From Campylobacter lanienae NCTC 13004 (lineage in GTDB: Bacteria; Campylobacterota; Campylobacteria; Campylobacterales; Campylobacteraceae): 64,000 nt of DNA. Positions 9,199-18,267 of this stretch are shown in pieces. The notes under the pieces were generated by a model. That model was not told where the DNA came from and ran no database searches. It was given only the letters and a program-made list of their open reading frames with translations. The position numbers were made by a program, and so were the translations under genes. The stretch covers positions 372,001-436,000 of the forward strand of contig NZ_CP015578.1 in the NCBI RefSeq assembly GCF_002139935.1, read 5' to 3'. The number at the start of each line of letters is the position of its first letter. Positions within the stretch are counted from its first letter, which is position 1.

Positions 9199-9606
9199 AT
9201 GAATGAGAATATAATCAAATTTATCAAAAGTGAGCATATATTAACCTTAGGGGTTAATGGAGAAGATGGGGCTTATCTTTGTAGCTGTTTTTATACATTT
9301 TTAGAGCCAAATTTGATTATTGTGGCTTTTGGTGGGGATAGCTATCACTATAGAGCGATACAAAATGATAATAGGGTTTTTGTAAATATCGCTCTAAAAA
9401 CTAATACAATAGGCAAAATTCAAGGCATCCAAGCCAAGGGGATAATATCTAAAAGCGATCTAAAAGAGCATAAAAAAGCCTATATATCACGCTTTGCATA
9501 TGCTGGATTTGTGAAGCTAAATTTATATAAGATTGAGTTAAAATGGCTTAAATTTACAGACAATAGCTTAGGGTTTGGCAAGAAAATTGAGCTAAATTTG
9601 GATTAA
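9199..9606 (+). CDS. Pyridoxamine-phosphate-oxidase-fold protein (YhbP-like)
   Basis: A 135-residue protein of the split beta-barrel flavin-binding fold. The opening, FIKSEHILTLGVNGEDGAYL, followed by SCFYTF, is typical of small PNPOx-like proteins such as YhbP (UPF0306), which may bind flavin or coenzyme F420 analogues. The residues for pyridoxamine phosphate catalysis are not recognisable, so enzyme activity is unknown. It stands alone on the plus strand and converges on the response regulator gene. Confidence 0.7.
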   Translation: MNENIIKFIKSEHILTLGVNGEDGAYLCSCFYTFLEPNLIIVAFGGDSYHYRAIQNDNRVFVNIALKTNTIGKIQGIQAKGIISKSDLKEHKKAYISRFAYAGFVKLNLYKIELKWLKFTDNSLGFGKKIELNLD

Positions 9607-9628
9607 ATTTATAATTAAATTTAGCTCA
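9588..9628. terminator. Bidirectional stem-loop between convergent genes
   Basis: TGAGCTAAATTT (9588-9599) and AAATTTAGCTCA (9617-9628) form a perfect 12-bp stem with an AT-rich loop. It overlaps both stop regions and would serve both strands. Confidence 0.5.
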
Positions 9629-10000
9629 CCCATTGGCGATCTTTTTGATTAGTTTATTTAGTGGTTTTTTGATAATTGGCTTTACTAAAAAGTCATAAAC
9701 TCCAAATTCCAACGCCTTTTGCTTTTGAGATATATCGGTGCTAATTGCTATTATAGGGATATCTTGTAGATATTGCCTTTGTTTGAAGTTATTTAAAAAC
9801 TCAAACCCATCAAGGCGAGGCATATAGATATCTAGAAGTATTAAATTTATATCAAATCTATGCTCCAAAATCTCCATCGCCTCTAGCCCATCTTTGGCTG
9901 TGATGAAATCATCAATATAGATATTTTCAGCCAAAATTAACTCTAAGAGCTTTAAGGTTATTTCATCATCATCAATCGCAAGAATATTTAATTTTGTCAT
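9626..10000 (-). CDS. Single-domain response regulator
   Basis: A 124-residue CheY-like receiver with no output domain. All key residues are present: the acidic cluster IDDDE near residue 10, phospho-acceptor Asp in LLLDIYMPRLDG near 57, Ser/Thr in AISTD, and Lys in FLVKPI near 106. It is the last gene of a three-gene operon and overlaps the hybrid kinase by 4 nt. It is therefore the likely final phosphate acceptor of that pathway, acting by protein contact rather than DNA binding. Confidence 0.92.
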   Translation of the reverse strand: MTKLNILAIDDDEITLKLLELILAENIYIDDFITAKDGLEAMEILEHRFDINLILLDIYMPRLDGFEFLNNFKQRQYLQDIPIIAISTDISQKQKALEFGVYDFLVKPIIKKPLNKLIKKIANG

Positions 10001-12816
10001 TGTAATAGCTCTTTTATCTCTTTTTCTAGCTCGGATTTGCTGATATTTGTGCTGATTATTTGAGCAAAATGTGCTTTTATATGTGTTGGAATTTTGATAT
10101 TTGGCTCTACAAATAGCGCAACTTTGCTCTTAAATTTATGTAAATCATAGCTAGCTTCTAAGATATTTAATATCCTTTTATCATCAAATTGATCATTATA
10201 ATCTATCAAAATCAACTTATAAGCTCTACTTTGTGTAATCTCTTCTAGCTCATCTATGGATTCTATTGTATCTATCATATGGCAGACTTTAGATAAGACT
10301 GCGTGGTAAATTCTAGTCTCCATTTTGCTTTTTTTAAATAGCAAGATATCTCTTGTATCATCAAGGGCATTTATCGGATCTTTATTATCAATGCTAGATA
10401 AGATCTCTATAATTTGCGATTTTAAAAGCGGTTTTTGTAAGTAGTAATCAAATAGCAAATTTGTCTTATTGATCTTATCTTTAGGATTTGTAAGAATCGC
10501 TATAATAGGTGTTCTTTCTATATCTTTTTCATCTTGGGTGTTGATGATATTTGTTGTGGCGATTATAGCGTTTTGTCTATCTAGCGCAATATCTGTAAAA
10601 ATCGCATCATAATTATTAATCAAAGTAAGCTCATATAGGCTTTTGCCATCATAAACCACATCTACATTACTACAGATCTCTTCAAACATATCTTTTGTTT
10701 TTTTGCTGGTGTCATTAGTGGCAACTAGGATTTTGAGATCGTATTTTTGCGTAGATTTTAAGCTATTTAAAAGGGCATTTATCAAAGAGATCAAGCTAGG
10801 GCTAAATCCGTGATTTAACTCTTGATAATCTATATTTTTCGAATTTTTCTCATCTTTGAATTTGCCTATAACTGGCGTTATATTTGACTCTACTGATACG
10901 CCAAGATATTTTAAATATAGATTTATAATCTCTAAATTCTCTTCATCAATATCATTTTTATTGATCGATACCTTAGAGCCTTTAAAGATATTGGCATAAT
11001 TTTTATCTTTATGCGGATGGAGTTTTAGGGTTAAATTTAGATTAAATTTGCTACCTTTTTTAAGCTGGCTTTGGACTTCTATCTTGCTTCCTAACATCTT
11101 AGCGTAGTGGCTGATTATACTTAATCCAAGGCCTGTTCCGCCATAAGTTCTTGAGAGATTTTCATCTGTGTAGAAGTTTTCAAATATCTTATCAATAGAG
11201 CTTTGAGAAATTCCTATTCCATTATCTTTAACGCTTAGATTAAAGCTGATATTATCATTTGTAGATGAAATTTTCTTTATATAGATAGTGATTTGACCGC
11301 CATTTGGGGTAAATTTGATAGCGTTGTCAATCAAATTTATCGCAATTTGTCTTATCTTCTCTTCATCACTAAAAACAGTTACCATAAGCTCTGGATCTAT
11401 ATAATAAGTCAGATTTAAATTCTTAGCCATTAATCTATTAAAATATGAGCTTATAATATTATCAAATAGATTATAAAGCAAAAACTCACTCTCATAAATT
11501 TCACTATTTCCGCCTTCTATTTTGGCCATATTTATGATATTGTTTATCGCTTTTAATAGAGTTTGGCTGCTTTGTTCTATTATATCAATTAGCTCTTTTT
11601 CATCTTTGCCTAATGAGTGGCTTTTTAAAAGCTCTATAAAGCCCATTATGCCATTTAATGGAGCCTTTATCTCGTGTGATATATTTGTTAAAAATACGGT
11701 TTTAGATCTGCTATCGCTTTGGGCTATATCTTTTTGAGCGATGATTTTATCTAGGGCGTCATTGATGATTTTGTGGCCATTTTCTAAGGATGCTTCTGTG
11801 GTGCCTTCTGGTAGATTAGCTGATGAGACTGATTTTATCTTATCAATAATTTTTGATAGATTATAGATATTGGCTTTGATATAATTTTTCGTATAATATG
11901 ATATCAAAATCAAAGTAATACTAAGAATCCAAACTATAAAAGCGATAATAGAATCATATAAAAGCCATTGAGTGAATTTATCTAATTCAGACTCTATTTG
12001 TGAGCTTATGGACTCTTGAATTTGATAAGCAAATCCCAACTCTTGACTGATTAGATCATAATATTTTTGCGCTAGATATTGGCTTGGAGAGTCGTTTTTG
12101 ATAAGTTCAATCGTAAAGGTGCTAAGATTGTTAATCGTCTGTTTATACTCATTGCTATTAAATATCGATTCTATCGTGCTTTTAGCTAAGCTATCTGGTA
12201 AGTGCCCATAATCTAATTTATTATTTCGTATCAGATCAAGCCATAATAGTAACTCTTCAGAATCTAAGGCTCTGTGATTTATGATATTTGCTACTAAATC
12301 CCTTTTAGCACTTATAGCTATGGTATTTGAGTATGATGAAACAAAGGTAAATATAAATAAATTTAATCTATGAGATATATCGTAATCTCTAAGCTTTAAA
12401 ATCTCATCTTTAATAAGTGAGTTGATATCTCTAAAATAGCTTGAAATTTCAGTTTTATTGAAGTTTGGATCATCTAAGGTGTGGCGAATTTGAGTTAGAG
12501 AGTTAAGTTTATTTAAGATATTGGATAAATCCATTCTATTGTGATGAAGCATATTGATATGTTCAATTGTGCGATCTGTAATTTGGCGATTTAGCTGTTT
12601 GCTTGTAGGGTCGCTTATTATCATCTCTTTATCTAGCTCTTTTGAGAGATTGACTAGATCTAATGCTATGCTAAATTTGTATTTTAAATCTTTTAAATTC
12701 ACATTTATATTATATTGAGAGATTAAATACCAACTAGATATCAAAAATATAATAAACAGAGGTATAGTAGCAATCAAACGCAAAATTCCAAGTAGGCCAA
12801 ATTTTGTTATTTTCAT
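9997..12816 (-). CDS. Hybrid sensor histidine kinase with degenerate receiver domains
   Basis: A 939-residue inner-membrane kinase. TM1 spans about 9-30 and TM2 about 283-306, flanking a 250-residue helical periplasmic sensor. The H-box is FLTNISHEIKAPLNGIMGF (near 385). The ATPase boxes are NLIDNAIKFTPNGG, DNGIGIS and GGTGLGLSII. After the kinase core come regions that look like receivers. One (about 690-810) keeps an Asp (AIFTDIAL) and Lys (YYLQKPL) but has lost the N-terminal acidic pair (ILVATND). The last (about 825-935) keeps only an Asp (LILIDYND). Phosphate is probably passed to the separate regulator encoded next. Confidence 0.9.
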   Translation of the reverse strand: MKITKFGLLGILRLIATIPLFIIFLISSWYLISQYNINVNLKDLKYKFSIALDLVNLSKELDKEMIISDPTSKQLNRQITDRTIEHINMLHHNRMDLSNILNKLNSLTQIRHTLDDPNFNKTEISSYFRDINSLIKDEILKLRDYDISHRLNLFIFTFVSSYSNTIAISAKRDLVANIINHRALDSEELLLWLDLIRNNKLDYGHLPDSLAKSTIESIFNSNEYKQTINNLSTFTIELIKNDSPSQYLAQKYYDLISQELGFAYQIQESISSQIESELDKFTQWLLYDSIIAFIVWILSITLILISYYTKNYIKANIYNLSKIIDKIKSVSSANLPEGTTEASLENGHKIINDALDKIIAQKDIAQSDSRSKTVFLTNISHEIKAPLNGIMGFIELLKSHSLGKDEKELIDIIEQSSQTLLKAINNIINMAKIEGGNSEIYESEFLLYNLFDNIISSYFNRLMAKNLNLTYYIDPELMVTVFSDEEKIRQIAINLIDNAIKFTPNGGQITIYIKKISSTNDNISFNLSVKDNGIGISQSSIDKIFENFYTDENLSRTYGGTGLGLSIISHYAKMLGSKIEVQSQLKKGSKFNLNLTLKLHPHKDKNYANIFKGSKVSINKNDIDEENLEIINLYLKYLGVSVESNITPVIGKFKDEKNSKNIDYQELNHGFSPSLISLINALLNSLKSTQKYDLKILVATNDTSKKTKDMFEEICSNVDVVYDGKSLYELTLINNYDAIFTDIALDRQNAIIATTNIINTQDEKDIERTPIIAILTNPKDKINKTNLLFDYYLQKPLLKSQIIEILSSIDNKDPINALDDTRDILLFKKSKMETRIYHAVLSKVCHMIDTIESIDELEEITQSRAYKLILIDYNDQFDDKRILNILEASYDLHKFKSKVALFVEPNIKIPTHIKAHFAQIISTNISKSELEKEIKELLQ

Positions 12817-13469
12817 TCTATCTCGCTTTTGATTATATTTTCTATATTGTTTATAAGTTGTATATATTTTAAAAACTCTTCATTTAATAGATTTTCATCA
12901 TTTGTAGATTGAATATTAATTAGAATTTGACAAAATTCAGTTAATTTAAGATCCGTTGCCATCTTGGCTAAATCTTTTATATCTTGATTAGCGTCTATTA
13001 ATAAAAGCTTTGCTTCATATAAAGATTCATATTTCTCCTTAGCTATTTTAGTGAATTCTAAAACTCTATGCTTAAACTCAGCAGCATCTAAGCGACTAAT
13101 ATACAAAATATCCCAAAGCCACCTAGTTTGATCGTTAAAAAATGATAATCTATTGCCATCATAGAGCAATTTAACGCTATAATAATGCTCATTTCTATTT
13201 TTTAAATTCACAACTTCAACGGCGATTTTAGCACTTATTATATCGCCATTATCAAGCTTAATTTGCATATCTTGAATATTTGATTGTGATTCAGAGATGA
13301 TGAGGTCTATATAGTGTTTTTTAGCGTTGTATAATGGGCTAGTTTCTAAAAAATACTCACTAACATCATTACAACTTCTAAAAAAATCCTCAGGAGTTAA
13401 AAATCCAAATAATGATAAGCCTTCGCTACTAATACCGATCATTTCATAGTGTTGATTATAAAGTATCAT
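12813..13469 (-). CDS. PAS-like protein with degenerate HPt-like tail
   Basis: A 218-residue cytoplasmic protein and the first gene of the kinase operon (its stop overlaps the kinase start by 4 nt). Residues about 1-110 have a PAS-like pattern (LYNQHYEMIGISSEGLSLFG, then FFNDQTRWLWD near the end). Residues about 135-215 are helical. In that tail, NQDIKDLAKMATDLKLTEFC aligns by spacing with the HPt consensus AHxLKGxxxxxG...L...C, but with Gln in place of the phosphorylated His and Asp in place of Gly. It may be a regulatory, non-phosphorylated partner. I chose ATG 13467-13469, with TTTTGGA upstream, over the TTG four codons earlier. Confidence 0.6.
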   Translation of the reverse strand: MILYNQHYEMIGISSEGLSLFGFLTPEDFFRSCNDVSEYFLETSPLYNAKKHYIDLIISESQSNIQDMQIKLDNGDIISAKIAVEVVNLKNRNEHYYSVKLLYDGNRLSFFNDQTRWLWDILYISRLDAAEFKHRVLEFTKIAKEKYESLYEAKLLLIDANQDIKDLAKMATDLKLTEFCQILINIQSTNDENLLNEEFLKYIQLINNIENIIKSEIE

Positions 13470-13583
13470 ATTAAATTCCAAAATAAATTTCGTGATTTTA
13501 GCGTAATTTGGTTTAGATAGAATTTAAATAGATATAACTAAGGTAAATTTATAAAATTCAAAGCAGTTTAAGTAATATTTAGA

Positions 13584-13589
13584 TACAAT
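13584..13589 (+). promoter_or_regulatory. Putative -10 box for the rpmH-rnpA-yidC operon
   Basis: TACAAT within ATTTAGATACAATCC, 32 nt before the rpmH ATG and followed by AAAGGAAAAG as ribosome binding site. The position fits a vegetative promoter for this strongly expressed operon. Confidence 0.5.
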
Positions 13590-13621
13590 CCAAAACTTAA
13601 TTTTACCCAAAGGAAAAGTTT

Positions 13622-13756
13622 ATGAAAAGAACTTATCAACCACATAAAACACCTAAAAAACGCACTCACGGCTTCCGTGTCAGAATGAAAACAAAAAACG
13701 GCCGTAAAGTAATAAGCGCTAGAAGAGCAAAAGGTAGAGCAAGACTAGCTGCTTAA
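13622..13756 (+). CDS. rpmH: 50S ribosomal protein L34
   Basis: A 44-codon gene. It begins [18 protein letters not shown] and continues with the conserved [20 protein letters not shown] pattern, ending RLAA. L34 is a basic protein of the large ribosomal subunit. The ATG has AAAGGAAAAG in front. It is followed 8 nt later by rnpA, the near-universal bacterial order rpmH-rnpA-yidD-yidC-jag-mnmE. Confidence 0.97.
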   Translation: MKRTYQPHKTPKKRTHGFRVRMKTKNGRKVISARRAKGRARLAA

Positions 13757-13764
13757 GAGCTAAA

Positions 13765-14100
13765 TTGAAAATTAATAAATTTGACTCTATTAGCGATGCT
13801 AAGGAGTTTAGCAGAGTATATCAAAATGCCAAGAAGTGGCATTGCGATTTAGCGATTGTCTATTTTTTGGAGTCAGATACGAGTAGATTTGCCGCAGTCG
13901 CAAGTAAAAAGATAGGAAAAGCAGTTGTGAGAAATAGAGTTAAGAGAGTTTTTCGTGCTGCGTTTTCTACTCTTAGCAGTGAGCTAAAAAATGGTATTTA
14001 TATCTTTATAGCAAAAAGCGGAGCTGATAAGGTGCCTTTTGATAAAATTTGTAAGAATTTTAAATGGGCGTTAAAAAGGATGGACTCTATAAAGCAGTGA
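13765..14100 (+). CDS. rnpA: Ribonuclease P protein component
   Basis: A 111-residue basic protein that binds the RNase P RNA and helps it mature tRNA 5' ends. The signature KAVVRNRVKRVFRAAF (near residues 50-65) is the RNA-binding RNR motif. The start is a TTG at 13765, 8 nt after rpmH; no in-frame ATG gives a normal N-terminus. Confidence 0.93.
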   Translation: MKINKFDSISDAKEFSRVYQNAKKWHCDLAIVYFLESDTSRFAAVASKKIGKAVVRNRVKRVFRAAFSTLSSELKNGIYIFIAKSGADKVPFDKICKNFKWALKRMDSIKQ

Positions 14101-14175
14101 GCGCTTTTATCCTTTAAGTAGCGGATTTAGTGCTCTTGTGTTCATTCTGTTTGCAAAATTATAGGTGCAAATTCG

Positions 14176-14517
14176 ATGAAAATTGCTACTAGTTTGGTTG
14201 TTTTTTATAAAAAATATATTTCACCACTATTACCAAGGTCGTGTAGATACTATCCTAGCTGTTCAGAGTATGCTCTTTGGCATTTAAGCCATAGTGGCAC
14301 CATAAGCTCTATATTTGCTATTACTCTTAGAATTCTGCGATGCAATCAGCTCTTTAAAGGCGGTATAGATTATCCTATTATTAAAAGGAAATTCGCCTCA
14401 TCTTATATATTTTTCAAACATAGTTGTGTAGAGCCGAAATTTTGGCTCATTAAACAAAAAAAAGATAAATTTTATTTAATAAAAGCATTTGACTTATCAA
14501 AGGATAAAAAGTGTTAG
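14176..14517 (+). CDS. yidD: Membrane protein insertion efficiency factor YidD
   Basis: A 113-residue protein with the conserved core RSCRYYPSCSEYALW near residues 23-37 and LRILRCNQLFKGGIDYP near 55-70. YidD assists insertion of inner-membrane proteins together with YidC. The core family is about 70-85 residues; this one has a basic C-terminal extension of about 30 residues ending LSKDKKC. Its last 7 nt overlap the GTG start of yidC, so translation is probably coupled. A 75-nt gap separates it from rnpA. Confidence 0.92.
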   Translation: MKIATSLVVFYKKYISPLLPRSCRYYPSCSEYALWHLSHSGTISSIFAITLRILRCNQLFKGGIDYPIIKRKFASSYIFFKHSCVEPKFWLIKQKKDKFYLIKAFDLSKDKKC

Positions 14518-16070
14518 ATAAACTTTCAACCCAAAAAAGATTGATTATAGCTACGGTTATATCTGTGTTATTTTTTATCGTTTATGATGCATTCTTAGCA
14601 CCAAAACGACCACTAGATATCAATAAAACCATAGAGCAAAATCAGAGCGCTCCAGCCACCAAAACAGAGGCAAATCAATCCCCAGCACCAAAACAGACAA
14701 GCAAAACTATCGCTACAATAGATGGCGCTACCTATACAGCTACAATTGATGAATTAGGTAGAATTAGCACTTTTACTTTAAAAGATTCTAAATTTAAAAA
14801 CGAAAATGGCGAACAGATATCTCTTTTAAAGCCTAGCTCACCACTTCCATTAGAAATTCGCTTTTCAAATAGTGCTATAAATAAGGAGTCTTTCAAAGTA
14901 GCATATAGCACAAATAGTGATAAAATAGACGCTAGCACAGCCCCAGCTACCATCACTCTTAGCCAAAAATTACAATCACTAGAGGTGATTAAAAATATAA
15001 CTTTTTATCCAGATGGCTCATACGATCTTGATCTTAAAGTAAGCTCAAATGATGAATACTTCATTAGCGCAGGATTTCGCCCAGTTGTAGCAGTAGATGG
15101 ATATACTGTTCATGGGGTTTTGCTTAGAAAAGATGATGATAGCTTAGAGATAATCGAAGATGGTGATGCAAAGGGCAATGAGATCTTTAGAAGTGTGGAT
15201 TTGCTAGCAAATAGCGATAGATACTATACTACGCTATTTTATGATGATAAGAGATCTATGGAGGTCTTTATCCAAAATGATAATGAAGATAATACTCTAA
15301 GCTTTGTTAGAAATATTGGAAATTTCACTGCTAAGGGTTATATCGGGCCAAAAGATTATAAAATTTTAAAATCGATCAATCCAAGCTTGGTTGATACAAT
15401 TGAGTATGGTTGGTTTACTTTTATTGCTAAACCGGCGTTTTTGTTGCTTGATTGGCTATACTCATTTATAGGCAATTGGGGCTTTGCTATTGTGGCTTTG
15501 ACTATTATTATACGAATAGTTTTATTCCCGCTTACATATAAAGGGATGGTATCTATGAATAAATTAAAAGATCTAGCCCCTAAAATGAAAGAGATCCAAA
15601 CCAAATATAAAGGCGATCCACAAAAGATCAACGCCCATGTAATGGAGCTATATAGAAAACATGGCGCTAATCCTATGGGTGGATGTTTGCCAATTTTAAT
15701 CCAAATTCCAATTTTCTTTGCAATTTATAGGGTTTTACTAAATGCTATTGAGTTAAAGGGTGCTGAGTGGATTTTATGGATTAATGATCTTGCGGAGCTA
15801 GATCCATACTTTATATTACCGATACTTATGGGTGTTACTATGTATATCCAGCAGCACATTACGCCAACGAATTTTACCGATCCTATGCAAGCTAAGATTA
15901 TGAAATTTCTACCTTTGATATTTACATTTTTCTTTATCACTTTCCCAGCGGGGCTTACACTTTATTGGTTTATCAATAATCTATGCTCAATAGCACAACA
16001 AATGGTTGTAAATAGAATATTTGAGCGACATAAATCTCAAGAGATAGCGGAGAAGCGTCATGGGCATTAA
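14511..16070 (+). CDS. yidC: Membrane protein insertase YidC
   Basis: A 519-residue Oxa1/YidC insertase. TM1 is near residues 10-27 (LIIATVISVLFFIVYDAFLA), followed by a periplasmic beta domain (about 50-300). The conserved core of five helices runs from about 310 to 505, with FPLTYKGMVSMNKLKDLAPK leading into the cytoplasmic coiled region and NPMGGCLPILIQIPIFFAIY further on. It inserts inner-membrane proteins alone or with SecYEG. The start is GTG at 14511 inside the yidD end. Its stop overlaps the jag gene by 11 nt. Confidence 0.96.
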   Translation: MLDKLSTQKRLIIATVISVLFFIVYDAFLAPKRPLDINKTIEQNQSAPATKTEANQSPAPKQTSKTIATIDGATYTATIDELGRISTFTLKDSKFKNENGEQISLLKPSSPLPLEIRFSNSAINKESFKVAYSTNSDKIDASTAPATITLSQKLQSLEVIKNITFYPDGSYDLDLKVSSNDEYFISAGFRPVVAVDGYTVHGVLLRKDDDSLEIIEDGDAKGNEIFRSVDLLANSDRYYTTLFYDDKRSMEVFIQNDNEDNTLSFVRNIGNFTAKGYIGPKDYKILKSINPSLVDTIEYGWFTFIAKPAFLLLDWLYSFIGNWGFAIVALTIIIRIVLFPLTYKGMVSMNKLKDLAPKMKEIQTKYKGDPQKINAHVMELYRKHGANPMGGCLPILIQIPIFFAIYRVLLNAIELKGAEWILWINDLAELDPYFILPILMGVTMYIQQHITPTNFTDPMQAKIMKFLPLIFTFFFITFPAGLTLYWFINNLCSIAQQMVVNRIFERHKSQEIAEKRHGH

Positions 16071-16941
16071 AATTGAAGCTAAAGATTTACAAAATGCATA
16101 TATAAAAGCAGCTAACGAGCTTGGCTGCTCTGCTATGAATTTAGAAGTTACAGAGATAAGAGCGCCTAGAAAGGGCTTTTTAGGCTTTTTTCAAAAAGAT
16201 GGGCTTTTTGAAGTAGTTATAAAAAAAGATGATGAAAAAAGAGTCAAAAAGCCTAAAAATGACAGAGTAGAAAGAGTAGAAAAGAGCGAAAAATCGCATA
16301 GATTAGATAAGCCTAAACACCATAAATTCGAATCCAATAGTAACGATGATAAATTTGATACTCCTAGTATTGATATTAAAGCTGAGCCTATAAAGCCAGC
16401 ACCCAAAAAATCCACTTTAAATATAGATCAATCTATTTTTGACTCATTTCATAAATTTGATGATAATCAATCTAGCGTATCTTTGGATAATATCTTATTA
16501 GAGATTAGAGCTGGGCTTGATAGATTGCTTAAGGCTAGTTCATTTGATATTGAGATTGTAGAGCTATCGATTTATGACTCAGATACCATATATATCAAAC
16601 TTGATGGCGGTGACGCAGCACTAATGATTGGTAAAGAGGGTTATAGATATAAAGCACTTTCATATCTATTGTTTAATTGGATAAATGCTAGATATAATAA
16701 AGGAATTCGCCTAGAGATAGCTGAATTTTTAAAAAACCAAGAGAATGGTATGAGTCTGTATCTAAGCACAATTATAGAAAGAGTAGAATTAATAGGCAAG
16801 GCGCAAACCAAGCCACTTGATGGAGTTTTAGTCAAGATCGCATTAGAGCAGTTAAGGCAGAGATTTCCAGATAAATATGTTGGGATCAAAAATAGCGATG
16901 AAGGCAAATTTATCGTTATAAATGATTTTCATAAAAAATGA
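16060..16941 (+). CDS. Jag/KhpB family RNA-binding protein
   Basis: A 293-residue protein in three parts. The N-terminal Jag_N domain (1-55) includes the FLGFFQKDG stretch. A charged, low-complexity linker (about 60-135) is rich in Lys, Asp and Ser. A C-terminal KH-like plus R3H region (about 150-293) carries the KH loop as LMIGKEGYRYKALSYLLFN. It sits directly after yidC and before mnmE, the usual place for jag (khpB), and overlaps both by 4-11 nt. KhpB homologues bind RNA and affect cell division and envelope genes in Gram-positive bacteria; the role here is inferred from the family. Confidence 0.88.
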   Translation: MGIKIEAKDLQNAYIKAANELGCSAMNLEVTEIRAPRKGFLGFFQKDGLFEVVIKKDDEKRVKKPKNDRVERVEKSEKSHRLDKPKHHKFESNSNDDKFDTPSIDIKAEPIKPAPKKSTLNIDQSIFDSFHKFDDNQSSVSLDNILLEIRAGLDRLLKASSFDIEIVELSIYDSDTIYIKLDGGDAALMIGKEGYRYKALSYLLFNWINARYNKGIRLEIAEFLKNQENGMSLYLSTIIERVELIGKAQTKPLDGVLVKIALEQLRQRFPDKYVGIKNSDEGKFIVINDFHKK

Positions 16942-18248
16942 ATATAGTAGCACTCGCAACTCCGTATGGCGTTGGTGCCATATCTATCATTAGGCTTAGC
17001 GGCACAGATGCTTTGAGTATTGCGAAAAAAATTTGTGGTGATTTAACCCCTAGAATCGCACATTTAAGGGATTTAAAGGATAAATTTGGCAATATCTTAG
17101 ATGAAGCAATTGTGATATATTTTAAGGCACCATTTAGCTTTACTGGTGAGGATGTGGTGGAGTTTCAGACTCACGGCGGAGTGGTTGTGGCGAATTTGAT
17201 TATTGATGAGATTTTATCACATGGGGCTAGAATTGCTAATCCGGGTGAGTTTAGCAAAAGAGCACTATTAAATGGCAAAATTGATCTAGCTAAAGCCGAG
17301 AGTATCCAAGGATTGATAAATGCTAGAAGCGAGGGTGCGGCTAAAATTTTAGCTAGAGTTATGAGTGGCGAGTTGGCTCTGTTTTGCGATAATTTGCGAG
17401 ATGAATTGATATCGGCTTTGGCTTATAGCGAGACTTGTATTGACTATGCTGATGATGATTTACCAGCTGATATAATGAATCAAATCAAACAAAAATTAGA
17501 GCAAATTTCATCAAAATTAGATAATATAGTATCTATTTCAAATTCCAAAAAAGGGTTAATCGATGGCTACAAAGTAGCAATAATCGGCACACCTAATGTA
17601 GGCAAAAGCTCTATTTTAAATTCACTTTTAAACTATGAACGAGCCATAATCAGTGATACCCCAGGAACGACAAGGGACACCATCGAAGAACAGATCAAAA
17701 TCGGCACCCATTTAGTGCGTATAATCGACACAGCAGGGATTAGGCATAGCGATCACGATATAGAAAATATCGGCATCGAATATTCCAAAAGAGCAGCAAA
17801 TAACGCCGATATAATCATCTGTGTATTTGATAGCTCAAGGGTGGCTAATAGCGAAGATATGGAGATTTTAAATTTCGTAAATAGTCTAAATAAAAAGGTG
17901 ATTTTTGTTTTAAATAAATCTGATTTGGAATTTAAATTCGATCTTAAACTTGATGCGATTTTGCTTAGTGCTAAAGATAATTCTAACGCTCTAAAATCAT
18001 CAATCCAAGAGTATCTAAACTCACAAGATACAAATGAGATAATGCTAAGCTCAAATAGACAGATAAAGGCGTGCGAAGATGCTAAAAGTGCGATAGATAG
18101 GGCACTTGAGTTATTAGATGAATCCGTGCTTGAGCTATTTGCTTATGAGATAAATATAGCTATAAAAGAGATAGGCAGTATCACAAAACCGCTACAAAAT
18201 TCTGAAATTTTAGATAAAATGTTTAGCAATTTTTGCCTAGGAAAATAA
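16938..18248 (+). CDS. mnmE: tRNA modification GTPase MnmE
   Basis: A 436-residue GTPase which, with MnmG, makes the 5-carboxymethylaminomethyl group on U34 of some tRNAs. The N-terminal folate-binding domain starts [20 protein letters not shown]. The G domain shows [14 protein letters not shown] (P-loop near 218), [12 protein letters not shown] and NKSD. The C-terminal CLGK box carries the catalytic Cys. The start overlaps jag by 4 nt. purL follows 19 nt later behind its own AAAAAGGAGAAA site. Confidence 0.96.
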   Translation: MNIVALATPYGVGAISIIRLSGTDALSIAKKICGDLTPRIAHLRDLKDKFGNILDEAIVIYFKAPFSFTGEDVVEFQTHGGVVVANLIIDEILSHGARIANPGEFSKRALLNGKIDLAKAESIQGLINARSEGAAKILARVMSGELALFCDNLRDELISALAYSETCIDYADDDLPADIMNQIKQKLEQISSKLDNIVSISNSKKGLIDGYKVAIIGTPNVGKSSILNSLLNYERAIISDTPGTTRDTIEEQIKIGTHLVRIIDTAGIRHSDHDIENIGIEYSKRAANNADIIICVFDSSRVANSEDMEILNFVNSLNKKVIFVLNKSDLEFKFDLKLDAILLSAKDNSNALKSSIQEYLNSQDTNEIMLSSNRQIKACEDAKSAIDRALELLDESVLELFAYEINIAIKEIGSITKPLQNSEILDKMFSNFCLGK

Positions 18249-18267
18249 ATTTAAAAAGGAGAAATAT

